From positions 1-5,313 of the forward strand of contig CAZQUR010000144.1 of assembly GCA_964596535.1 (NCBI GenBank): DNA of 5,313 bases, read 5' to 3'. The stretch is from GCA-002779465 sp964596535. GTDB lineage: Bacteria; Desulfobacterota; Desulfobacteria; Desulfobacterales; UBA2156. The notes under the pieces were generated by a model. That model worked only from the letters and a program-made list of their open reading frames with translations, searched no databases and was not told where the DNA came from. Both the position numbers and the translations under genes were made by a program. Positions 1 to 5,312 of the stretch are shown piece after piece (position 1 is the stretch's first letter; every line of letters begins with the position of its first letter).

Positions 1-4
1 AATC

Positions 5-1243
5 TCATAATTGCCTCAGACTGTCCGCCGGTTTCATTTCGGCTGCCCGCCGGCCCAGCACATGGGCGGCGACCGCTCCCGCGAGCACGGACAATCCCAT
101 GGCGGTTGCCGCAAGGGACCAAGAGACCGAAACCGGAAGCCGCATTACCTGGCCGGCCGCTTGGGCTTGCCGTGCCACGGCCGGGACCGGGTTGAGCTCC
201 CAGGGGATGGGGATGGAAATGGAAAGAAATCCCAGCAGGATGGATATGGCATACCCTGCCGATACCCCCAGGATTCCCCCTGCGATCGTCTGAAGCAGGG
301 CTTCGATCCTCAATTGCCGCTGGACATCCTGCTGCGTCCATCCCATGGCTTTCAGGATGCCGATATCATGTGAACGCTCCACCAGATTGGCGGCCATGGA
401 TTTCATGATCAGCAGGATGGCCCCCAACAGGCTGATGATGGAGGCGAGCCGGGCAAATTTTCCTGAAACCGTCGAAACACCGCCCATGATTTCCAGAAAC
501 GTATCGGTGCTGCTGATGGACGCTCCGTGGATCTGTTCGGCAAGGCGCGATTTGACCGTGTTCTGCAGGGAAGGATTTTTCAATCTCAGATAAATCACAT
601 TCACTGCTTCGGAATTTTTTTCCAGCAGCATCCGGGCACCGTCTATGGGCATATAAATATTGGCGGCGGCGACTTGGCTGCCCTCCTTGATTTCAATCAA
701 CCCGACCACCGTAAAAGGCTTTCCGCCGACCCGGAAAGTGTTTCCCGGCGCCGTTTTCTGAAACTTCGCAAAGTGCTTTTCCATTGCAATTTCATCCGGC
801 TTTTCGGGAAACCGCCCCGTCTTGATCCATTCCCGCGCCTTCACGGCTCCCAGGGTCGGTTCTCCGGCATCGACACCCATAATCGTTCTGAAACCCTTGT
901 CTGCAAATTCCCATAACAACAGGGCGTGTGCGCGGGCGGCGATGCCGTCGATTTGCCCCAAGACATCCATATCCTGCCGTCGGAAAAGCTGGTTGGAAAA
1001 CGGAAGCCGTATGCCGCGCATGGATTCGGCGGGCGCCTCCGGCCGGGCATGATGCTTTTCCGCGCGCTGAACGATCAAATCGGCCCCGATATCCTTGAAC
1101 GGCTGATCGGCCGCATGTTTATAAGCCGTCGATACCGCGCTGATGGATATGAACAGGGCAATCCCGATGGCAATGCCGAAGACGTTGACCAGGGTTCTGC
1201 CGGAGCGGTGCCGGAGTTCATTGAAAACATATGGATAGTACAT
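5..1243 (-). CDS. MacB/FtsX-type ABC transporter permease, second paralogue of the operon
   Basis: Inner-membrane subunit of an ABC transporter, 412 residues, complete. Predicted order: TM1 at residues 18-38, a large periplasmic MacB_PCD-like domain at about 40-260, TM2 at about 267-283, a cytoplasmic coupling segment ERSHDIGILKAMGW (289-302) typical of FtsX-family permeases, TM3 at about 314-338, a long periplasmic loop with SIPIPWE (343-349), and TM4 at about 376-397. It matches the permease at 2316-3566 throughout: RTL before TM1, IGAD and VQRA after it, ALLLW in the periplasmic domain, SIPIPWE, and LPV..SWS before TM4. The two probably form a heterodimer around the single ATPase. It starts 7 bases after the thioredoxin-like gene, with only a poor Shine-Dalgarno match, so translation is probably coupled to that gene. 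FetB/FetC-like or another MacB-like exporter are both possible; the substrate cannot be read from sequence. The stop lies 4 bases from the window edge, so no terminator is visible. Confidence 0.93.
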   Translation of the reverse strand: MYYPYVFNELRHRSGRTLVNVFGIAIGIALFISISAVSTAYKHAADQPFKDIGADLIVQRAEKHHARPEAPAESMRGIRLPFSNQLFRRQDMDVLGQIDGIAARAHALLLWEFADKGFRTIMGVDAGEPTLGAVKAREWIKTGRFPEKPDEIAMEKHFAKFQKTAPGNTFRVGGKPFTVVGLIEIKEGSQVAAANIYMPIDGARMLLEKNSEAVNVIYLRLKNPSLQNTVKSRLAEQIHGASISSTDTFLEIMGGVSTVSGKFARLASIISLLGAILLIMKSMAANLVERSHDIGILKAMGWTQQDVQRQLRIEALLQTIAGGILGVSAGYAISILLGFLSISIPIPWELNPVPAVARQAQAAGQVMRLPVSVSWSLAATAMGLSVLAGAVAAHVLGRRAAEMKPADSLRQL

Positions 1244-1250
1244 GACCGTT

Positions 1251-1658
1251 TCAATCTTTTCCGGTTTCTTGATCCAGTATGGCGGCCAGATCGTCCAACT
1301 TCCATTTTCCCTGGAAGAAGGACGGACCGGAACCGGTGGGAAATCCTTCGAATATCAAGGTGCGGCCGTTTAGGACAATCTCGGATCGGCCGTCCACCCA
1401 AATGATCAGGGGGACGTGACGGCGGATTCCTCTCTCGGCCTTGAATCGATTCCCCGCATCGCTTTCAAAATCGTACCAGGAGACGACGATTTTATCGCCG
1501 TATCCCGAAAAAAGCCCGCGAAGCTCCCGCAGCGTCGGTTGCATGGGGCCGTGATTCATGTAAAGGACATCGATCGGCACCGGATTTTTTGTGAAGGCGG
1601 CCGCCGGAACCGTTAACACTACAGCGGCGATAACAAAAACAAGAAAAGGTTTCTTCAT
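1251..1658 (-). CDS. Secreted thioredoxin-fold-like protein without cysteines, in an ABC transporter operon
   Basis: Small exported protein of 135 residues. A signal peptide is clear: MKK, a hydrophobic core at 5-17, then a PAAA|F cleavage site around residue 21, giving a mature protein of about 114 residues in the periplasm. The remainder reads as a thioredoxin-like beta-alpha-beta pattern: strand IDVLYM (29-34), a helix at about 40-50, strand IVVSWYDF (57-64), a helix at about 67-76, then HVPLIIWVDG (81-90), whose V82-P83 sits where thioredoxins carry the cis-proline. The place expected for CxxC reads MNHGPMQP, and the whole protein contains no cysteine, so it cannot be a thiol oxidoreductase itself. 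Its start ATG overlaps the ATPase stop as ATGA and has a strong GGAGG site 7 bases upstream. Its place between ATPase and permease resembles the thioredoxin-like partners (FetE/FetF, Cj1664/Cj1665) of P19-type iron systems. Fold assignment is inference; the secretion call is firm. Confidence 0.82.
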   Translation of the reverse strand: MKKPFLVFVIAAVVLTVPAAAFTKNPVPIDVLYMNHGPMQPTLRELRGLFSGYGDKIVVSWYDFESDAGNRFKAERGIRRHVPLIIWVDGRSEIVLNGRTLIFEGFPTGSGPSFFQGKWKLDDLAAILDQETGKD

Positions 1659-2323
1659 GATACAACCTCCCCATCCTGCATGCGGACAATCCGATTCGCG
1701 GATTCGGCCAGATCCATATCGTGGGTGACCATCACCAGGGATAATCCGTTCTCCCTGTGCAGGGACCTCAAGGTCGCCATGATCGCCTCACCGGTGGCCG
1801 AGTCCAGGTTGCCCGTGGGTTCATCGGCGAAGATGATTTCGGGATTGTTGATCAGGGCCCGGCCGATGGCGACCCGCTGTTTTTCGCCGCCCGACAGCAT
1901 TGCAGGGCGGTGTTCGGCACGATGGACCATCTCCATCTTTCCAAGCAGTTCCAGCGCCCGTTGCCTGCGTTTGCCGGCGGGTATTTTCGCGGGGAAAAGG
2001 GGCAGGGCGACGTTCTCCCAGGCGGATAGGGTGGGGATCAGATGAAAGGACTGGAAAATAAATCCCACCGTTTCGCGGCGAAACAGCGCCAATGCTTCTT
2101 CGGACGCATCCGTGACATCCCGGCCGTTGAGCATGATCCGGCCCGATGAAGGGCGTTCCAAGCCGGAAAGCAGGGACAAAAGGGTCGTCTTCCCGCTGCC
2201 GGATTTTCCGACAATACAGACAAACTCTCCTTTTTTTACTTCCAGGTTCACATTTTTGACTACGTGGAGCGGGCCGAACTCCTTGTTCAAACCGGTGGCT
2301 GAAATGATCGTGTGGTTATTCAT
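1655..2323 (-). CDS. ABC transporter ATP-binding protein, LolD/MacB class
   Basis: Cytoplasmic ATPase of 222 residues, full length for the LolD/MacB/FtsE class. All motifs are intact: Walker A GKSGSGKT at 39-46, Q-loop glutamine Q91 in IFQSFHLIP, signature LSGGEKQR at 143-150, Walker B IIFADE at 163-168 with the catalytic E168, D-loop GNLDS at 171-175, and the switch histidine H201 in VTHD. FQSFHLIPTLSAWENV is characteristic of this class, whose transporters act as mechanotransmitters on periplasmic or membrane substrates rather than passing solutes through a channel. With only one ATPase and two different permeases, the likely complex is one ATPase homodimer with a permease heterodimer. Its ATG lies inside the end of the upstream permease gene (8-base overlap), with GGAGGT at 2332-2337 as ribosome binding site. 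It will often be labelled LolD by similarity, but no lipoprotein-release partners are present, so I give no symbol. Confidence 0.96.
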   Translation of the reverse strand: MNNHTIISATGLNKEFGPLHVVKNVNLEVKKGEFVCIVGKSGSGKTTLLSLLSGLERPSSGRIMLNGRDVTDASEEALALFRRETVGFIFQSFHLIPTLSAWENVALPLFPAKIPAGKRRQRALELLGKMEMVHRAEHRPAMLSGGEKQRVAIGRALINNPEIIFADEPTGNLDSATGEAIMATLRSLHRENGLSLVMVTHDMDLAESANRIVRMQDGEVVS

Positions 2324-3566
2324 ACCGCAAGACCTCCGAGGGTTTGATGCGGGCGATGCGACGGCTCAAAAAGCCGCCGGTGACCGCACCGATCAACGTA
2401 GATAACAGGATGGCCGATACCGCCGTGGACCATGATATGCGTACCGGCAACCGAAGGGTTTTGAAAACCGGTTCCCCGCCTCCCGGAAGAAAATGGGGGG
2501 TGGGGCGCATTTCCCAGGGAATGGGAATACTGACCTCCATGAGCCCCAGGATCGATGCAGCGAAAATCGCAAGGATCAGTCCCAGGATGCCGCCGATTAA
2601 ACATTGCAGGATCGATTCTCCCATCAGTTGGCGGGCCACGTGACCGTTGGACCACCCCACTGCTTTGAGGATGCCGATTTCGCCGGTGCGCTCGGTCACG
2701 TTGGCCGCCATGGTCTTCAAGACGATGAAAAAGGTCACGATGAGCGCTATCAGCGAACTGACCTGTGTAAATCGATCGGACAAGGCGAAGAGGTCCCCCA
2801 GGCCTTTCAGGAATGACTCGGGTGTCGCCACACTGACCTTGTCTCCCATGAGGGTCTTGATGGACCGGGTCAGGGGCTCGATTCGTCCGGGTGCGGCCTT
2901 GATGAACAGGATGTTGGCATCTTCCGGTTCAAACGGCGAAACCGCTTGCACCTGTTTGGATGCCGCCGCCATTTTCCGGGCTTCCTGCAGCGTGAGATAT
3001 ATGTGGGCGACGGCGATTTTGGACGCCCGGGACGCATCCACGATGCCGGCGACAGGATACTTTTCGCCGGCCACGGTGACCGTGTCGCCGGTTTTGATAT
3101 TGAAGTTTTCCGAAAAAGACGCTTCAACAAGGGCCTGCCGCTTGTCATTTTCCAGAAATTTTCCGTCCGTGATCTGCGTGCGCAATAGACCGGGACCGTT
3201 GGGATTCGATGGGTCGAACCCCAGGACGATGCTGAAACGGTCGGCGTCAAAGACCCAAAGTAAAAGCGCCTGCGCGAACCCTTGAACCCCGGGTAGCGCG
3301 CGTATCTGTTCCGCTTCATTTTTCCGGATGGTAACCGCCGAACACGCAAAGACCGGTCCGGTGAGGTCCTCGGGGACATCGCCGGCCCGCTGGACTGTGA
3401 TGTCCGCGCCGATTTCTTCCAGGGGTCTACGGGCCGCTTCGGTGTATGCCGAGGAAAGGGCGTTGATGGTGATCAGGACGGTCACGCCAACGGCCAGACC
3501 GATTGTTGCCGTCAGCGTTCTTCGTTTGCGGAACCACAGCTCCTGGATTACATAGCGAAAATCCAT
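2316..3566 (-). CDS. MacB/FtsX-type ABC transporter permease, first paralogue of the operon
   Basis: Inner-membrane permease of 416 residues, complete. TM1 at about 17-39, a large periplasmic domain to about residue 263 (MacB_PCD-like), TM2 at about 269-287, cytoplasmic coupling segment ERTGEIGILKAVGW (292-305), TM3 at about 318-342, a roughly 35-residue periplasmic loop with SIPIPWE (346-352), and TM4 at about 380-401 followed by the common KPSEVLR tail. It is the paralogue of the permease at 5-1243. Unlike true MacB it has no fused ATPase domain; the ATPase is the next gene. The start ATG shares one base with the stop of the metal-sensor gene (TAATG), and AGGAG at 3574-3578 lies 7 bases before it, so the start is well supported. 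This gene ties the regulatory half of the operon to the transport half. A FetB/FetC-like role in periplasmic iron handling is the best contextual guess; antibiotic or lipoprotein export is less favoured. Confidence 0.94.
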   Translation of the reverse strand: MDFRYVIQELWFRKRRTLTATIGLAVGVTVLITINALSSAYTEAARRPLEEIGADITVQRAGDVPEDLTGPVFACSAVTIRKNEAEQIRALPGVQGFAQALLLWVFDADRFSIVLGFDPSNPNGPGLLRTQITDGKFLENDKRQALVEASFSENFNIKTGDTVTVAGEKYPVAGIVDASRASKIAVAHIYLTLQEARKMAAASKQVQAVSPFEPEDANILFIKAAPGRIEPLTRSIKTLMGDKVSVATPESFLKGLGDLFALSDRFTQVSSLIALIVTFFIVLKTMAANVTERTGEIGILKAVGWSNGHVARQLMGESILQCLIGGILGLILAIFAASILGLMEVSIPIPWEMRPTPHFLPGGGEPVFKTLRLPVRISWSTAVSAILLSTLIGAVTGGFLSRRIARIKPSEVLRYE

Positions 3567-4048
3567 TATCCTTCTCCTGCGAAATCGAAGAGATTGCGTT
3601 CCCGTATCATGCTTTTGTGCAGCAGGTCGAAGAAACGCTCCCGCTGGCGGGCGTTCAGGATCGTCTTGATCTGGAGGATATGCGCAATCACGGTTTTTTG
3701 GATCCCGTCCTGAATGGCTGCCATTTCCCGGCGTAAGGTCTCGATCCGGTTCCGGGACGTCCTTTCATCCCGCAAAAGAGTGATCAAGGCGACCTTTTTG
3801 ACGGCCATATCGGCATGCAGGCGGTTCAGCTGTTCATGAAACGTCGCCGCCATGGGGCCTATTTTTGTCAATTGGGCGGGGGTGAGTCCGAGTGCTTCAT
3901 AAAAGTGACCATGGTTTTGAGAAGGATGGTCCGACCCTGGATGGAGCCGGCTGCGGTTGTGATAATAGCCGTATCCGGCTACGGACACAAACGCCGCGTT
4001 CATGGCCAGGGAAAAAATCAGAATCATGAAAAACCGTCTATTTTTCAT
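3566..4048 (-). CDS. Membrane-anchored periplasmic metal-sensor-like protein (CnrX/ZraP-like)
   Basis: 160 residues. An N-terminal hydrophobic segment at about 7-25 with no obvious cleavage site suggests a membrane anchor with the rest in the periplasm. Next comes a short histidine-rich stretch (H30, H36, H41, H46, H48), then an all-helical region: LGLTPAQLTKI at 53-63, two long amphipathic helices at about 64-93 and 97-131, then LNARQRERFFDLLHKSM at 131-147. The paired LTxxQ-like helix starts and this length are typical of the Metal_resist / 'periplasmic heavy metal sensor' group that includes CnrX, ZraP and CpxP-like proteins. Candidate metal ligands are the N-terminal histidines, H71, H78 and H144 with M147. 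There is no cysteine. The gene overlaps the anti-sigma gene by 11 bases and has GGAG 7 bases before its ATG. In CnrYXH the equivalent protein passes metal binding on to the anti-sigma factor; that role is inferred here. The metal cannot be predicted. Confidence 0.85.
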   Translation of the reverse strand: MKNRRFFMILIFSLAMNAAFVSVAGYGYYHNRSRLHPGSDHPSQNHGHFYEALGLTPAQLTKIGPMAATFHEQLNRLHADMAVKKVALITLLRDERTSRNRIETLRREMAAIQDGIQKTVIAHILQIKTILNARQRERFFDLLHKSMIRERNLFDFAGEG

Positions 4049-4544
4049 AACGCGTCTCCGGGCCGTAGGTGATCAATTGCAGGTAGCCTTCGGAAAAAGA
4101 TCCGGAAGGAGCGGCGTCAAACGCCTTCAGCGACGCGAGGGTGGGCCCCGGTTCCGAGGAAAAAGCAGACGGTGCCCGAGTGGAAAGATACTGCGGTTGT
4201 ATCCAAAAGCCGCCTGCCAGTGCGCCAAAGAATATACCGGCAACAACCAGGACGGCCATGGCGGCAGGCGCCGGCAACACCCGGTGGAAATTGTCTTTGA
4301 TCCGAATCCAAAGCGTCTCCCGCGGTTGCATGACCCGGTCCAGGATCCTAAATGTGAGGCCGTCATCGGCTTCCATGTCCGGCACGCTCTTGAGCAATTG
4401 ATAAGTATGCCGGAGGGCTGCATAGTGCTTTTGGCACGCTTTACAGGTGCGAAGATGGTTTTCGACGGCAGCTTTTTGAACGCTCCCGACTTCACCATCC
4501 TGATAGGCGGATAATTTTTTTTGGATACGGCGGCACGCGCTCAT
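4038..4544 (-). CDS. Membrane-bound anti-sigma factor with zinc-finger (ZAS) domain
   Basis: 168 residues. The N-terminal cytoplasmic part has LSAYQDGEV (11-19), a common start of anti-sigma domains, then H30-x3-C34-x2-C37, the classic HxxxCxxC zinc-binding motif, with C4 as a likely fourth ligand. A single transmembrane segment follows at about 92-115 (APAAMAVLVVAGIFFGALAG), leaving a C-terminal periplasmic tail of about 50 residues able to receive an envelope signal. It presumably holds the sigma factor encoded just upstream inactive. A TTG lies in frame 5 codons earlier, but that start would swallow the AAAGGA ribosome binding site; the ATG at 4544 is correctly spaced behind it and is preferred. 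The gene overlaps the metal-sensor gene by 11 bases, suggesting matched amounts of the two membrane partners, whereas it is 52 bases from the sigma gene. Confidence 0.93.
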   Translation of the reverse strand: MSACRRIQKKLSAYQDGEVGSVQKAAVENHLRTCKACQKHYAALRHTYQLLKSVPDMEADDGLTFRILDRVMQPRETLWIRIKDNFHRVLPAPAAMAVLVVAGIFFGALAGGFWIQPQYLSTRAPSAFSSEPGPTLASLKAFDAAPSGSFSEGYLQLITYGPETRYEK

Positions 4545-4596
4545 AAAAAATCCTTTCAATACGTTTAAACCACCGAAGCGCCAAAAACCTGCGCTA
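4545..4596 (-). other. 52-base spacer between sigma and anti-sigma genes with a small hairpin
   Basis: This is the only real gap inside the operon. It holds an inverted repeat AGCGC / GCGCT (4591-4595 and 4577-4581, 9-base loop), a GTTTAAAC palindrome (4563-4570), and the AAAGGA ribosome binding site of the anti-sigma gene 6 bases before its ATG. No T-run follows the hairpin, so it is not an intrinsic terminator. It may tune translation or RNA stability, or mean nothing. Confidence 0.35.
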
Positions 4597-5193
4597 TTAT
4601 TTTTTCCGGCTCAAATTTTTACGAAGATGTCTTTTGGCCCGGATGAGCAGGGACTCTACGGCAGGGACCGAGCGGCCCAGGACCTGGGAAATTTCATGGT
4701 AGGACAGCCCATCATAGATTTTCAGGACAACGGCCAGCCGCTGATCGGCGGGGAGGGTATCGAGTGCATTTCGAACCTGTTGCATGACCTCGGACTGAAT
4801 GAGGTCGTCTTCCGGCGTCGTCTTTGTGATTTTCCCATCGGCGGGCAACGTCTCATTCGATTCCTGCGGATTTCCTCCGGACGCGGACGGCGAAAACCAG
4901 CGGCGGATTCGAATGGATCGCTGTTTGTTGATGCAAAGGTTGGCGGCGATTCGATACAGCCAGGTGGTGAATTTGGCGTCGGGTCGATAGGTTCCCGCCG
5001 ATTTCCAGACGCGAAGAAACACCTCCTGGGTCAGATCCTCGGCCTCAACCGGATCACCCATGAAACGATAGATAAAATTCAGGATCGGTTTCTGATACCG
5101 TTTGACCAACAGCGCAAAAGCATCGGCGTCCCCTCCGGCGACCCGTTCCATGAGGGTCTTGTTTATTGTGTCAACGTGTTGTGAATCATTCAT
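4597..5193 (-). CDS. ECF-type RNA polymerase sigma factor (RpoE-like)
   Basis: 198 residues from the ATG used here. Region 2 spans about 26-92, including MGDPVEAEDLTQEVFLRVW (45-63), the core-polymerase-binding and -10-recognition core of ECF sigmas, and FTTWLYRIAANLCINKQR (75-92). A variable linker of about 40 residues rich in S, P, N and T follows, then region 4 at about 138-194: LDTLPADQRLAVVL, a helix-turn-helix around YHEISQVLGRSVPAVESLL (165-183), and the basic end. There are no regions 1.1 or 3, as expected for ECF factors. A TTG two codons upstream (5199) is also in frame, but the only purine-rich candidate (CGGG) would sit 2 bases from it and 8 bases from the ATG at 5193, so I prefer the ATG; M15 is a less likely alternative. 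Adjacent to its anti-sigma gene, it very likely directs its own operon, though I could not find a convincing ECF promoter. Confidence 0.95.
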   Translation of the reverse strand: MNDSQHVDTINKTLMERVAGGDADAFALLVKRYQKPILNFIYRFMGDPVEAEDLTQEVFLRVWKSAGTYRPDAKFTTWLYRIAANLCINKQRSIRIRRWFSPSASGGNPQESNETLPADGKITKTTPEDDLIQSEVMQQVRNALDTLPADQRLAVVLKIYDGLSYHEISQVLGRSVPAVESLLIRAKRHLRKNLSRKK

Positions 5194-5278
5194 TATCAAA
5201 ACCCGATCAGGCGATATACGTTAAATAAAAAAACAGATGTGGTCTTTCCGCCGCCGGTCGTTGATTCTCCAGCCATGC

Positions 5279-5293
5279 GTCTTATCATAAGAC
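5279..5293. repeat. Perfect 15-base inverted repeat over the promoter -10
   Basis: GTCTTAT-C-ATAAGAC on the plus strand: 7-base arms, one central base, no mismatch. It fully covers the predicted -10 hexamer TATGAT, the position expected of a repressor operator. I recognise no specific regulator for it. Confidence 0.6.
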
Positions 5294-5311
5294 TTGCATT
5301 TGGCGTGCCAA
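5284..5311 (-). promoter_or_regulatory. Candidate sigma-70-type promoter for the operon
   Basis: On the minus strand TTGGCA (5306-5311) matches five of six bases of TTGACA, and TATGAT (5284-5289) matches five of six bases of TATAAT. The spacer is 16 bases, close to the optimum. Transcription would begin near 5277, about 84 bases before the sigma-factor ATG. The -10 hexamer lies inside a perfect 15-base inverted repeat and the -35 overlaps a second one, so this promoter could be regulated by a DNA-binding repressor or activator. Prediction from sequence only. Confidence 0.5.
5295..5310 (-). promoter_or_regulatory. Alternative sigma-54 (-24/-12) promoter in the same stretch
   Basis: The same DNA also reads TGGCACG (5304-5310), the exact core of a -24 element, followed by ATGCA with GC at 5296-5297. 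The GG of the -24 and the GC of the -12 are separated by exactly 10 bases, as RpoN promoters require. The -12 has A rather than the usual T before TGC, so the match is imperfect there. Transcription would start near 5284. The enhancer sites needed for sigma-54 would lie beyond the window. The sigma-70 reading of the same bases competes with this one. Confidence 0.35.
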
Positions 5312-5312
5312 A
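5299..5312. repeat. Inverted repeat over the promoter -35/-24
   Basis: On the minus strand TTTGGC-AC-GCCAAA: 6-base perfect arms around two bases. It overlaps the candidate -35 hexamer and the -24 element. The TTGGC/GCCAA symmetry partly follows from the TGGCAC of a sigma-54 site, so it may be the promoter rather than a separate operator. Confidence 0.5.

Noticed and set aside
1075..1401. Minus-strand frame overlapping the thioredoxin-like and second permease genes
   Set aside because: It overlaps two real genes in another frame, has no ribosome binding site and reads as arginine-rich shadow sequence.
2647..3285. Long plus-strand open frame (212 codons) antisense to the first permease, and similar ones at 4002-4514 and 4627-5184
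   Set aside because: They lie wholly or mostly opposite well-supported minus-strand genes, lack recognisable domains and look like codon-bias shadows in GC-rich DNA.
5..3566. Identification of the transporter as LolCDE or MacAB
   Set aside because: MacB would be a single protein with a fused ATPase and a MacA adaptor gene; LolCDE has no thioredoxin-like partner or sigma/anti-sigma genes. The similarity is at family level only.
4545..4559. TTG start for the anti-sigma factor at 4559
   Set aside because: It would place the AAAGGA ribosome binding site inside the coding region; the ATG at 4544 is well spaced behind it.
5194..5199. TTG start for the sigma factor at 5199
   Set aside because: The only purine-rich site would be 2 bases away from it; the ATG at 5193 has usable spacing.
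5221..5262. Intrinsic terminator suggested by the GC-rich stretch followed by a T-run on the minus strand
   Set aside because: No complementary stem could be found next to the T-run; the sequence is GC-rich then T-rich without dyad symmetry.
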